From: Phyllostachys edulis
Taxonomy: Eukaryota > Streptophyta > Magnoliopsida > Poales > Poaceae
NCBI GenBank assembly: GCA_036346405.1
Contig: CM070562.1
Location: forward strand, 66,306,195-66,370,194
Direction of reading: 5' to 3'
Length of the DNA stretch: 64,000 nt
Shown: piece by piece, positions 22,332 through 34,535 of the stretch
Position numbering within the stretch: position 1 is the stretch's first letter
Layout of the letters: every line of letters begins with the position of its first letter
The notes under the pieces: generated by a model
What the model saw: the letters and a program-made list of their open reading frames with translations, nothing else
Told to the model about the DNA's origin: nothing
Databases searched by the model: none
Made by a program: the position numbers and the translations under genes

Positions 22332-24069
22332 TCGGACGAAACTAGGAGGCTAGCTAGAGCGCATGGAAGCACGCAAGAGCATGGTCGTATATATGGAAGG
22401 AGACAGGAGGAGGTAGCTTGGCGAGCTAGGCTGGTTGGGGAGGGGGAGGATAGCGGTGGTGGTGGGGACAGGGGAGCACTTTGGCTGATAAAGGTGGTGG
22501 GAAAGGTTACTAGTGGGAGGATTCCGCTGTGCTCTGTCCTGTCTCCAGTGTGTGGCTGTGTGGTGGTGCTGGTGCTGGTTTCTTTCGCCGTGTGAGGAGA
22601 CGTAGACCGGCCCAACCTTTACATGCCACATTAATGCTCTGTTTTGCGTGTGGTTTCTGTGTAATGTTTGGTGGTTGCTGTTTTCTTGCATTATAACGTC
22701 GTCACTGACAGTAGCCGTATACGTTCGACGTGGTCCTATCAAGTAGGAACAACTCTTGTAATATGATATTACTACGATGATAGGCGTGCTCTGCTACGCC
22801 GTCTGAAGCATGGTATTAGGCTTTTTTTTTTTCGTGTCATTGAGCTGACATCAAGTGTGTATACATGTGCTGCACTACCATGAAGATATGATGAAAATAA
22901 CATCTGGATTATTGATCTTTTGAAGATATGATGAAAATAACATCTGGATTACTTATCTTTTGTTACCACAGCAAACCGAAGTGACATTTGCAAGTAACAC
23001 ATCAAACCGGAATAATATTCTGGCAGGCATATACATCACCACCTTTTTTTGTGTATGGTATGGATCGTGAAGCCTAGCACACATCATAACGAGAGGAAAC
23101 AAAAGCGTGCCCTACGATTATACTAAGCTGCAGAAAAACCTTAGAACATTTAACCTAATATAAATGTGAAAGCGAACGTTAGATCATGCAGATTTCACCA
23201 TCTCAAGTTCTGAAACGATCTGAAGCCCATTGCTTACTGAGTAATACCAATACAGATTGTGAAATGTTGACGTCGGTGCAGTCTTCCCTCAAGAACCTAG
23301 CATACTGAGTATGGTAGCAGGTATGTATATGTTCTGCCGTAGACATGCCAGAACGAAGAAGGTACAGACTGACAGGCTAATCCATAAACTGAACGCATGT
23401 TCTTGCAGGCATATATAGCAGATACAAACATGGTACGTAAGGCAGGTACAGATGCTAGGACAATGTTACCCGCAATATAGCAGTGCAGTACAAAATGATA
23501 GGCACCATGTTACTTGTCCCACGTATGATTAGTCCATTTCACAAGATGTACGGAGATGCAAAAGGGACGATACTATGGCGGCCGTGGTCTGCATACTCCG
23601 TGCGCATTGCAGGGCAGGCACGGATAAACGTCGCAAAAGGCAGATCATGTTGGTCTAAGGTTGTTTGGTATGTACATAGCGTTCCTGCACAGATGTAGCG
23701 AGCACAGGGAGGTCAATCTCGTAGACCGGAATGGATAAAATAATACTAAACGTTCATGTTGTGCATACACAATACCTGCTGTTTTAGTGGTTCGCTGGCT
23801 CATCCATGTTTAGCTTTCTGATAAATGAGGATTTCTTGTTTTGCTCCAAGGCACTGCAAGCAAGGTACAGTAGTGTGTCATATGCTAAAAACAATAATGT
23901 GTGATGGACTGACGGAAATATCAACAGGAAGAACAGGTACCTTGCATCATCTTCAGCACTAAGAGGAAAGGTTGTATGTTCTGGATGAAGGGATACGGAT
24001 AGGTTACGATAGCAACAATTCAAAATTTCTACCATGTAAATCAGGAAGTCAAGCAAGAAGATGATCACA
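22332..24069. other. Intergenic region with one tandem duplication
   Basis: Past the promoter of the minus-strand gene I see no coding domain. The minus-strand frame 23784-24068 is hydrophobic and AT-rich and has no recognisable motif. A 40-bp tandem duplication lies at 22881-22960. Confidence 0.4.
22881..22960. repeat. Tandem duplication of a 40-bp unit
   Basis: Two adjacent 40-bp copies start TGAAGATATGATGAAAATAA and differ at two positions near the end (ATTGAT versus ACTTAT). Confidence 0.9.
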
Positions 24070-25560
24070 GATCGTTACCACTAGACGCGCAGAGCAGCGG
24101 AAGAAGCGTCGAAGCAGCCTGGTCTAACGAAGAGCGCGTCGATGTACTGGTCGTAGTCGATCGTCCAACGTCCTCGCGAGTCGATCGTCTCCTCCAGCAC
24201 CTCTACAGTTCCTTGCGAAGATCGCGGATCGTCCTCAAACGCAACAACGTAGAAGCGCCTCTATGGTATCCACACGTCCAGAGAAGGAACAACCGTATGC
24301 CGGTGTGCAAGCACCAAGTCGCACGGCAAGGCTCTCAAGAAGATGGCGGCTAGGGTTTCGGGAGAGCAACTCACGTCAACTCGTCTTTTTTCCAACAGCC
24401 TCATGTATCTCCTTATCTGATTGCTGTGGCGGATCCTATCGAACACGCTTCTGAATCGTATCCGTCTTGGTTTGTTCCAACCCGTTAAGTGTGTGACCCG
24501 TTAGGTTCATGCGTAGTTCGGTTGTGACTCGGAAACCCTTTCCGACCACGAGTCGTAGCGGTTCCTAGCAGGACATAACGATTCCCGAATACACACAAAT
24601 TATATCGGACGAACCTTAATGAATATGATCTACGACCAGGTCCCCATCACTTACGACCAGGTCCTATCTCTATACGACTAGTTCGTATTTGGTCACGACC
24701 AACTCGTAACTTCTTACGACTTGGTTTCGACCACTCTGTGATTACGTTCGACCAGTCTACGACCAGCTCTTATATATCTCCATACGACCAGTCCGTAATT
24801 GGTTGAACTAAGCGATCTACTCATGTATTCTCCCTTTGCCTCACGATATCTGGTTGAACTCTAGGTGAGATGTTGTGTCATCCATGGACTGTTCAATACT
24901 TTCTTGATCGAGTATTGGATAACCTTATGTGGTCGAACTCTTCGACCACCAGTGGTATGACCATGCACTTTCTTTATCCGACCACTTCGAGGGGCCCAGA
25001 GATATCTCTCCAGTTATGTTAGGAGGGGGCAAATCTTATATCCGACCAGTCACATCCCTCTGCATGTTTTATAGCATACCCAAAAGCTACCTTTATATAT
25101 AACTACCTAGTTACGAGTAGCATTTGGCAACCCCTAAGAGTGCTATTACTCATGTAGGAAACCATGCTGATCTCAGGTCTAAGGATTATACATCATCATT
25201 GCTTGAGACCAACTAATGACACATAGAATCATAACAATCTCAATAGTGTCTCAAAGTGGGTCTTATCCAATACTATGTTCTCTAACATGTGTCTACATTA
25301 TTGATTCGATATCTCTATATGTATGACTGGTGAAACATGGTCATCAATCAATACATGTGCTGGTCGTAGAGTCACTAGTGTTCCGACCAGTGACTTTCGA
25401 CTAAGGATATCTTTTAGAACGATATCATCATAAGTTAAAAGAGCTTCACCAACAAGTCACATACTCGTTAATCTTCATAACTGATGATTCATTCAAGAAA
25501 CAAGATAATATATTATCAAATATTGTGAACATAATGAATGAAGAACAAAACATTACATGG
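24070..25560. mobile_element. Probable LTR-type retroelement sequence rich in CGACCA/TGGTCG
   Basis: The GC-rich left part (24070-24470), with ACGCGCAGAGCAGCGGAAG and GGCTAGGGTTTCGGGAG, and the AT-rich right part, ending with GATATCATCATAAG, are laid out like a grass copia LTR or leader read from the minus strand. Between about 24620 and 25410 the word CGACCA or its complement occurs about a dozen times. No TG...CA edges, target duplication or polymerase domains were identified, so family and orientation are unproved. Confidence 0.4.
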
Positions 25561-25589
25561 TCTGATTTTTAGTTTTTTTTCATCCTAAA

Positions 25590-25936
25590 AGATGTCAGTT
25601 GGAAGAGCTGCATGAGGGTAGCATTTGTACCTATGGATTTTGAGGCAAAGGAAAGCATCGGGCTGGAGGATGTAAAACTATCTTGTTGTCTTAAGCTCCG
25701 TAGGTACCTACTTGATTTTCTTATGTCCATGGGAGAATGTAGGATCTATCTTATCTGAATGCAACGTTGTTCTCATAAAGGACAACCCAAAAGAAACTAG
25801 AGTATATACGAAAATTTTGGAAGAGTCCCTCGTCAAACATAATACTATTTTGAAACAAAAGGCTGATTCCGGGATGACAGCACTGAAACAACGGTTTGTA
25901 TACAGGTGGTATGACGATATTTATTGTTGGATCGAA
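25590..25936 (+). pseudogene. Unrecognised coding fragment
   Basis: Two frames read like parts of one real protein: first VAFVPMDFEAKESIGLEDVK, then (25763 on) VLIKDNPKETRVYTKILEES and DSGMTALKQRFVYRWYDD. The frame change is near 25700. The fragment ends at the Sirevirus LTR; the last codons of the open frame to 25963 come from the LTR. I do not recognise the family. It could be a captured host gene piece or part of another transposon. Confidence 0.35.
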
Positions 25937-27603
25937 AAGGCGATTAAAGAGGAGGGTGAATAGGAGCACATTTATTTTTTTACTTTGATCGGATTCACTC
26001 CAATAGCTATAGAAGCTATGAAGATCAATAAACAAGTACAGCGGAAGACTTGTATTGAATCCAATCTATCCCCAAAACAAAACAGACCAAAAATGCCAAA
26101 AGCTCAAACCCTAACTGAGAGGTGCGGTCTGACCGACGGCAACTGTGCGGACTAACCGCTCGAGCCGGTCTCGACCGTGACAAAATCGGATGACCAAGTG
26201 CGGATCGGCCGGCGGTCAAGGTCTTGGTGGCGAACTCGATCTGAGCAGTGGAAACAAATTGCCAAAAATTAAACTCAAATCGGTCTAACTTTTGATCTAT
26301 GCGGCCAAACTCCACGAAACTTGAACCACACCTTCTAAAAGATATTAGAAACCTATTCAAATCAAGGATCGCAGAGATCCATGCCAAAGCTCCTATCTTT
26401 TTCAGATTGAACGAAGGTGGCTCCAAAACCGAGTCAAAAACGAAATATGATATAGAGACTTGCTCGTGGGTGATTGATGATCAAGATGATCCTAGATGGG
26501 CTCCCACATGTCACAGCAAGTTAGATCAAAGCAAGAAGCCAAGCAAAAAACTCGCGGATCAAAGAAAGACTCAAAATCATCAAATAGAGAGAAGGAAAGC
26601 AAAGAGACATATCTTTGAGCAATCTTTCCTTGGATTAATTTGATATGGTATTGGTTTACAGCCACTCCATCAATGGAGGACAAAGACTCAATACATGAGT
26701 ACGAAATCAAATCCAACTCTCTAGAACCTTAACCTCCACTAATCCTCTCCCTAAGCAAACTAGGGTTTCAAAACAATGAAAGGGTTGAAGGGGGTGCAGC
26801 CACCTCCCTCCTCTATTTATAGTGGAGGCTTAGACTTTCTAGAAGAATTAAACCTAATGGGCTCCTGTTAAGGCCCACACACAAACGGGTCACACACGCA
26901 CGTATTTTAAAGCGTTGTCTTCATCTCCTCTTGACCTAATCCGCTTCATCATGTGCCGTCTTGTGCCGCGGGTTGGTAAAAGGTCATCAAGACGATATTT
27001 GGTAAAATTACCAAAATACCCCTTCTCGATCTTTTTGCAAAGACCAAGTCCCATCTTTGTGAAGCATCTCCATGCTTCGCCACGTATAGGTTGATCCAAC
27101 GGCTCTCTTCATGTCGGCAAGTCTCTCCCATCCGGCTCCCACCGAAACCACCATGGCACTTGCACCGACCCCCGCGCTGTTTGATCCAACCCGTCGCACC
27201 GAACTACCCATTTGGTCACCTTTGTCCCTTTTGCGCCATGCTTGACTCCATTGACCTCACCCGGCATCCCCGATCGTTCTGGACCTCAGCTCTCCAAGCT
27301 TAGTCTCGATCATCGTCGTTGTTGATCGTCATTGACCTCTAAGCAACCTGCACAACAATAGACAAAGAAATCGATTCCGGGAACAAGTTCTTCACAACTT
27401 GACCCACGTTAGTCAAAACATGCATCATGCAACATATATACCATGAAACCCATGAACTTGACCTAACCCAATACTCATCGCCACCGATTGACCAATGATC
27501 AGTAATCCACACTTTGATGAAAACGCGTGTTTCGACAAACCGTTAACGACATTGCCAATTGTAACATCATCCTAAGATCGTGCACATATCCCCATGATAT
27601 CCA
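25937..27603 (-). repeat. 3' LTR of the Sirevirus
   Basis: It matches 34536-36199 throughout, with many substitutions and some small indels. On the minus strand it begins TGGATATCATGGGG right after AAGGGTTAGATTG, a decayed form of the Sirevirus purine tract. A TATA box (CCTCCACTATAAATAG) lies near 26812-26827. Confidence 0.85.
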
Positions 27604-29374
27604 CAATCTAACCCTTGATGAACACATTAGCAATTTCCCACAAACGCAAATTTTGAGGTTTGAAAAGTAAAAACTCGACGTTTTCGCACAAAGGCACAAC
27701 TTGGTCAAAATGCAAGAGAAAGCAATGGAAATGACCAAGTTGGTTTCAGAATAGCATAGACAAGTGAGATAAGGCAAAAGGAAGCGAGAAAGCTTTCATT
27801 TCCAGAAAATGATCAAAATCTCACTTAAGGTCCATATGAAAGAACAATTGTTCAAAATGACCTTTGATCTTTGTGAGGATCAAAAATTACAATTCAAGTT
27901 CAGAAGTAGCAATAAGACCATAATAATGCAAATAAGAAACTCCCCCTCACTATGATCCTCAAAATCCAGAAAATTTCAAATTCTCCAAAAGGCACTCCTT
28001 TTAACATTTTTATATCTTCTCCTCTTTATACCATTTGATATATCTTCTCCCCCTTTGACAATGGAGTTATCAAGGAATCACGCCTTCCTCTCGTCCAGAG
28101 ATAACAAATGCAGAATTAAGGAAAAAGCATAAGAAGGAGTATGCATGAAATGCAATGGAGTGGCTTCATTTTTTTTGTATTTTTCAATTTTTGAGTACAA
28201 GAAGCTTTGGAGATTACTCAAAAGAACATGCTAGCATTTCTAATATTGCACAAGACCTATCAAGCCTGAAAACGCTAGCAAGATCATGTTAAGACATATA
28301 TATATCAAAGCTAAGCTCGAAGGCTCAATGTAAAGCAATGAAATTTATCAATTTAAGCAAAGCTTCAAATTTAGCAAGTTCATCAACAGGGATCCTAAAA
28401 TGATACTGGCCATGTCAAAATGTCAATGTGAGATCAAAAAGCTAACAATGACCACATTAAGAGACAAACAGGTCCTGAATTGAATCATTTTGCTCAATTT
28501 TGCTCAAAAGCCCATTTTTCAATAATTTTTCATTTGCAATGAATATTAAAGTTGACTAATAGTCTAACTTAGAGAAGAAGATCCTGGACTAGGAGCCATC
28601 CAAAACTCTTCCTAAGCTTCGACTAGAAGTTGATTAAAGGTATATCTTAGTGAAGAAGATCCTGGACTAGGAGCCATCCACAAACTCTTCCTAAGCTTCT
28701 ACTAGGGCGACAAATCTTAAGGTTCATGTCAGTTTTGACAAGTAGTCCCTATGAAATCGTCTGGATTATCAAACTATCTCCAAATTCATGTCTATGACAT
28801 GCAGTCTCGTAAGAATAGTTTGGCACAATTTAAGCATAAGACAATTTTAAAATTGATTTTTCATTTTTCATTTTGCACATGAGCAGTTTTAGATTCTCAG
28901 AAGCACAAAAAGCTCAAGTAATGATCAATTTTAGATTCAAGAGCTAACACAACAATTTTGATAGGGCCAATGTCACAAAAGAAGCACTATTGCGCAACTA
29001 ACTAAAACATCCACAAATTGCAGTTTTTAGTTCGAGTTGTCTTAAAGTTCTAGCTCATACAGTAAAGACTTAGCTACACATGTGAAAGTATGATAATTCT
29101 AGCAAGTCAAAGAACTAGACATGGCATTGAGCAAGAATTGAAATACTAAAACTCCAAAGGGTAATAAGCAAAACTTCATCAATTTTAAAAGATAAGAAGA
29201 AAAACTTATATTACAATGCATGTTTTTGGATTTTTCATATGAATGCAATATGATACAATGAGATGTAAGAAAAGCTCAAAAAGCCTAAAAAGATTAAAAT
29301 GATCAAAAAGTTCAAAAGAAGATTAAGAAAAGATCAAATGAATAAGGTAAGATCAGAAAAGATCGAACTCCCCC
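27604..29374 (-). other. Noncoding 3' tail of the Sirevirus with repeated polypurine tracts
   Basis: The 1.77 kb between the RNase H stop and the 3' LTR is AT-rich and without a credible frame. On the minus strand GGGGGAG occurs just past the stop (29367-29374), near 28046-28052 and near 27942-27948. A direct repeat of about 54 bp (CTGGACTAGGAGCCATCC core) lies at 28573-28628 and 28651-28704. Confidence 0.7.
28573..28704. repeat. Two spaced copies of a 54-bp direct repeat
   Basis: Both copies read GAAGAAGATCCTGGACTAGG onward to CTTCCTAAGCTT and differ by a few bases and one inserted C; 22 bases separate them. Confidence 0.85.
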
Positions 29375-29800
29375 TCAAACCAACCCATAGGGATATATTA
29401 CCCCTAACTCACTCCTCAAGGTGGCAAACCTTGTTGGGTCTAAAGGCTTGGTGAGGATATCAGCCAATTGAGCCTTGGACTCCACAAAATGCAGCACAAT
29501 ATCACCCTTCTTGAGATGGTCTCTAAGGAAGTGATAGCGAATGTCTATGTGCTTGGCCCTAGAATGTTGCACTGAGTTTTTAGCAATGTTAATAGCAGAA
29601 GTGTTATCACAGAAAAGAGGAACACTAGCAAAGTTTAACCCAAAGTCCTTAAGAGTGGACACCATTCACAAAATCGACTCTGACAACTAGCGGCGACTAC
29701 ATATTAAACTTCAAAGATGGATTGTGAAAGAAGACCGCTTCCTAGAAGACCAAGAGACAAGAGAAGTGCCTAAGAAATGACATGTGCGGAGGTACTCTTC
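29375..29800 (-). pseudogene. Sirevirus RNase H, C-terminal half open
   Basis: 29375-29665 encodes MVSTLKDFGLNFASVPLFCD, then NTSAINIAKNSVQHSRAKH and QLADILTKPLDPTRF, the C-terminal half of copia RNase H with its Asp in CDNTSAI. Before it (29666-29770) the match continues (LVSWSSRKRSS) through several stops, so the N-terminal catalytic residues are not in an open frame. Confidence 0.88.
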
Positions 29801-30990
29801 CTATCTAGCCGACTGACCCATAAAATCGAATCGAAAACCCCGAATGGACAGATGGGAAGAAGAGCAGGAAAACCAAATGCCATACTGAAGGGTAGAGTGT
29901 AAATACCTGAATATGCGCTTAACGGCTTGGCGATGTGAAGTCCTCGGAGAGCGCTGAAACCTCGCCTGAGGCGGATCGCGAAGTGGATGTCCGGTCTTGA
30001 GGCCGTCAGTCTGAAGGAGCCGATCATCTTTGCGGTACTCGCGTTGATCCACGGCTTCTCCTTCCTCATCTGGATCCAAAGCAGTCGAAGTCGCCATGGG
30101 AGTGGCGATTGGCTTGCAGTCACCCATCTCGAAGCGCTTGAGCAGATCCTTGGTGTACTTCGTCTGATGGATGAAGATCCCTTCCTTACGTTGCTTGATT
30201 TGAAACCCCAGAAAGTAGTTGAGCTCGCCCATCATACTCATCTCAAATTCCCTAGACATGATCTCAGAAAAACTAGAAACAAGAGCACGAGAGGAACCAC
30301 CAAAAATAATATCATCAACGTAAATCTGAACAAGCAGGAAGTCATTGCCATGCCTAAGAATGAAAAGAGTCTTATCAACTTTTCCCATTTCAAAGTCATT
30401 CTTAAGTAAGAAGGTCTTAAGTCTATCATACCAGGCTCTAGGGGCTTGTTTAAGACCATACAAGGCTTTGGATAGCTTAAACACACGATTAGGGTGTTTG
30501 GGATTCTCAAAGCCAAGGGGTTGCCTAACATACACTTCCTCCTCTATAAAACCATTCAAAAAGGCACTCTTAACATCCATTTGATGCAACCTAAAACCTT
30601 TAGATGCAGCAAATGCAAGCAAGATGCGAATGGCTTCTAGTCTAGCAACAGGAGCGAAGGTCTCATCAAAATCTAACCCCTCAACCTGGCTAAAGCCCTG
30701 AGCTACCAACCTAGCCTTGTTTCTAACATAGAACCATCCTTAATTTGCTTATTTTTTAAAACCCAACGGGTTCCTATCACATTATGACCACTAGGAGGTT
30801 CTACAAGGTTCCAGACTTTATTTCTTTCAAAATTCTCTAACTCCTCATGCATGGCATTGACCCAGCTAGCATCAGATAAAGCATATGATATATCACGGGG
30901 TTCAAAAGAAGCTACAAATGCAGAGTGAGAGAAAAGACTCGGATCATGATACCTGGAGCGAGTGACTCGCTCATGAAGATTACCAATCAT
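29801..30990 (-). pseudogene. Sirevirus reverse transcriptase
   Basis: 30703-30990 gives the N-terminus (DASWVNAMHEELENFERNKV, GTRWVLKNKQ). After one frameshift, 29801-30709 gives the palm: VAQGFSQVEGLDFDETFAPV, LHQMDVKSAFLNGFIEEEV and the active site LVQIYVDDIIFGGSS, then FLGFQIKQRKEGIFIHQTKY. A second frameshift near 30050 scrambles the connection to RNase H. Confidence 0.92.
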
Positions 30991-32096
30991 CGATCCAGGA
31001 AGTCTTTGCTTCGAATGTGCAATGGGCGCTGGGGAGATAGCATCTCCTCAACCTCCGTAGGTACTGATGATGATGAAGACACAACAGGAGCCTCAATTGG
31101 AGGTGAAGCAGTCGTAGCAGATTCTGGACCTTGGACAGGAACATCAGCAGCAGGTGAAGGAGCAATATCGAAATCATCTTCATCTTCTTCAACAAAAATG
31201 CTCTCTGTCACCTGTAAGTCACTTGAAACATCAGATCTAGCTTCAGGGCTAGTCTCATCAAAAGTGACATTGCATGTCTCTTGTACAATGTTAGTTTCAA
31301 TACTAAAAACCCGAAAACCCTTCGAATGAGCAGGATAACCCAGAAATAAACCATCACAAGTCCTTGATTCAAATTTATCTAGGTTTCCTGTCTTGAGAAT
31401 AAAACACTTTGATCCAAAGACTCGAAAGTGAGAAACAGATGGTTTTCTGCCAAATCGAAACTCATAAGAAGTCTTGCCCAAAGATGGTCTCAAAAAGACA
31501 CGGTTTGAAATATGGCAAGCTGTAGCAATAGCTTCGGCCCAAAACCTCCTCGGTGTGCTATACTCATCTAGTATCGTCCTAGCCATCTCGACTAAGGTTC
31601 TATTCTTCCTTTCCACAACACCATTTTGTTGAGGGACGTGTGGAGAAGTGAACTGATGCTCAATACCACGCTCAGCACAAAAAGAGGCAAAAGAAGCATT
31701 CTTGAACCCTGTGCCATTGTCACTGCGGATCACTCTCAAGGCACCAGGAAGATCAGAAGCCAAACGAAGAACAAGATCATGATAGTGATCAAAAGCCTCA
31801 TCCTTCGAAGCAAGAAAGAACACCCAAGAGTATCTCGAAAAATCATCAACTATGACAAGAATGTACCATTTGCCACCGACTGACCGAACCCTAGCAGGAC
31901 CAACAGTATCCATATGATGCAACTGTCCTGATCCGTCAGTCATGACTATAGTCAATGAAGGGTGTGAGGCGGCAACTTGCTTGCCATGCCTACAGGACGC
32001 ACATACAACATCCTTGATAGCTTTGAGTTTAGGCAAACCTCTCATGAGATCAAGGCATCTAACTCGCGTCAGATGATCAAAACCAATATGCCCCAA
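30987..32096 (-). pseudogene. Sirevirus integrase, catalytic core open
   Basis: The 369-codon frame starts in the zinc module (GHIGFDHLTRV, CASCRHGKQ). It has all three acidic residues: HHMDTVGPARV, RVIRSDNGTGFKN and PQQNGVVERKNRTLVEMA. The C-terminal part includes LFLGYPAHSKGFRVF and an acidic, Ser-rich tail. The first zinc ligand lies upstream of a TAG (near 32102). Integrase inserts the cDNA in the nucleus. This is the best-preserved part of the element. Confidence 0.92.
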
Positions 32097-32566
32097 ACGT
32101 CAGTGCCAAAGCTAGATATCAAAAGAAGATGCAATTAAACATTTGAGAGATCCGGCAAGAGATTTAGAAAAATCAGCTCCAAAGATTCTACCAACTCTAG
32201 AAATCCCAAAAACAAGCTCACCGGCAGAATCAAGCACACGACAGGCATTTTTCTTAAAAGCGAGTTTCAGTAGCCATCATCAAGAAGGCTGAAAGCAGAA
32301 AACAAGTTGTACCTTAGCTTGTCCACAAGGGCGACGTCCTTCAAGATGAATCTGTCATTCACCTTGATTGATCTCGTTCCTTCAATTCGCTCTTGTGTAT
32401 CATCTCCAAAGGTGATAAAGTCATCATCCGTCGACCCCGTGAAGGAAGTGAACCATCTTGAGTCTCCAGTCATGTGGCGTGAACAGTTGGAGTCGACGAG
32501 CCACGTGTTCTTCCTCCTTCCGCGGCGATCCTGAAAATCAAGGCACAAAAGAACGATGTGTCTCAA
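32097..32566 (-). pseudogene. Sirevirus protease with altered active site
   Basis: The frame 32267-32566 contains WLVDSNCSRHMTGDSRWF, then FGDDTQERIEGTRSIKVND. The catalytic Asp is present, but the usual DSG reads DSN. The following bases (32097-32266) continue toward integrase (SLAGSLKCLIAS) in another frame with stops. Confidence 0.85.
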
Positions 32567-34525
32567 TATTGGGGTTAGTTAAAAGCGACTTGGGAACCCA
32601 GTACTGAGAAACACGTCTGCGAGTAGTATGCAAAGCAGAAGTGCTATCCTTAATTTTATTAGGAGTTCTATTATGAGCAATGGTTACTTTAACATGAGAA
32701 GCATCCTGTCTAGGAACATGATGAGCATGTGAAACAAATCCTAGTCCAAGTTTCTTATTTTCTAAGTGACCATGTCTCATAAAAGCTCTAGGTTGATGAG
32801 ATGAAATTCTAGCAATATTTCTCCTAGCATTTTTTAACCTACGCCAACAGAACTCTACCAAATGTCCACTCTTCTTGCAATAGGTGCAATGGTATTTGAT
32901 ACCACTAGGAGAAGCATCTTTTGACTCAAAAGAAGGTTGGACAAACCCTGCAGATTTAGAAACAATTTTTGTAGGTTGGGTTTTGAATTCAACTAAGCCA
33001 TTTTCCAAGACCTGAATGACATTAGACTTAGATGTGTCCTGGGCAGAGTTGTATCCTAAACCTTGCTTCTTATAAGGAGTCTTAGATGTGTCCAGAATCA
33101 TGTTTAGCTGTTTCTTACCTTTAGAGAATTTCTCTAATGTGTCCTTAAGGTAAGCATTTTCTTTTCCAAAGTTAACACATGATTCACAAGTCTTGGCCTT
33201 AATGGCTCTAGCATGTTTCTCCTTAAGATGAGCAGCTTCAAGCTTATAGGCTGCACTTGAGGCACAAGGTGTAGACTCAATTGTGTCCTTAAGCTTGGCA
33301 TATTTAGCTCTAACTGCTTCTAAAATGTCCTTAACTTTATGTTCATGTTCTATGCAGAAAGAGCAAAAGCTAGATTTAACATTACCAGAAGCATTCAACT
33401 TGCTAGACTCTAAGCATTTCTCACAAGGAGCAGATTTGACATCAATTAGCTCAGTCCTAGCATTTTCAAGTTGATGCAAAGCAATATCATGAGCAGATTG
33501 CAGTTTAGCAAATTCAGAATGTAAAGCATGGCAAGATGAACATTCATCAGATTCAAGAGTCTTAGCATTTGCAAGTTCTAACGTCAGATTGTCTACTTGT
33601 GACTCTAAGTCGTTGTTCCTAGCCATGGTAAATTCTAATGCCTTATCTTCATTCATGAGTTGCTCAAACATGTTGTCGCATCTAGCAGAAAGAACATCAT
33701 AGGAGAGAGGTACCTCATCGTTGTCATCGATGTCGTGAGTCGACCATGAAGCACATCTTGGGTGAAGTCCTTGGCCTTCCCTTTCTTGTCTTGAGGGAGC
33801 TCCTCCTCCTTGTCCTCCTCGCTCCCGAAGTCCACATCGCTCACGGATTGCTCTCCAAAAGCGCCAAGGACCGGGTGAGCGGCCTTCATGAGCTTGGCAG
33901 CATTGTACTTGGGCTTGTTCCCTTGAGGCTTCTTCCAAGCTGGTTTTTCCTCCTTGTGGTTGCTCTTACCTTTCAGCTTGGGGTAGTTTGCCCAGATATG
34001 ATATAGCTCTCCACACTCATAGCATGTCACAGGGTCACCTCTCTTCTTGTTTCTAACATTGTTATATGCCCATGTGACTTTCTTGACTAAAAGAGCTAAA
34101 TCAGCCTTAGGAAGACTCTCAAACTCTTCTCCTTGAACAGCAGATAAACACACAAGAGAAAAGCCAAAAGAAAACTCAGAAGAACCATCAGAAGTCCCTT
34201 TGAGAGGATCAACCACCAAAGCCATGTTATCCTTCTTAGGAAGACTACCTCTCTTGATCTCATGAGTTTTGAGCTTGCTATAAAGCAGCTCCAAAGTGAG
34301 AGTAGAGAGATCGACGTTCTCCTCAGTGGCAATAGCCTTGATCTCCCACTCCTTGGTGTTGATTGCAACCAAGAGGTGGGTGGTATTCTTAGATTGAGAG
34401 TACTCAATGTCAACAGCTCTCATCTGATTGATCACCTTGTTAAAGCGAGTAAAAACGTCATCGATGCTCTCACCAGGATGCATCTCGAATTTGTTATACT
34501 CTCGCTTGTAGACCGTCTGGCACAC
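32538..34525 (-). pseudogene. Sirevirus Gag, N-terminally truncated and frameshifted
   Basis: 33653-34525 holds the retroviral-Gag-like core (HPGESIDDVFTRFNKVINQM) and a first zinc knuckle, CYECGELYHIWANY, whose last Cys is Tyr. A frameshift near 33745 leads into 32538-33938: a long coiled coil (NNDLESQVDNLTLELANAK, YAKLKDTIESTPCASS) with several Cys pairs, then an intact second knuckle CTYCKKSGHLVEFC. The N-terminal part that should follow the primer site is missing; Gag sequence (KQVCQTVYKREYNKFEM) starts almost at the LTR edge (34536). Confidence 0.88.
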
Positions 34526-34535
34526 TTGCTTGATT

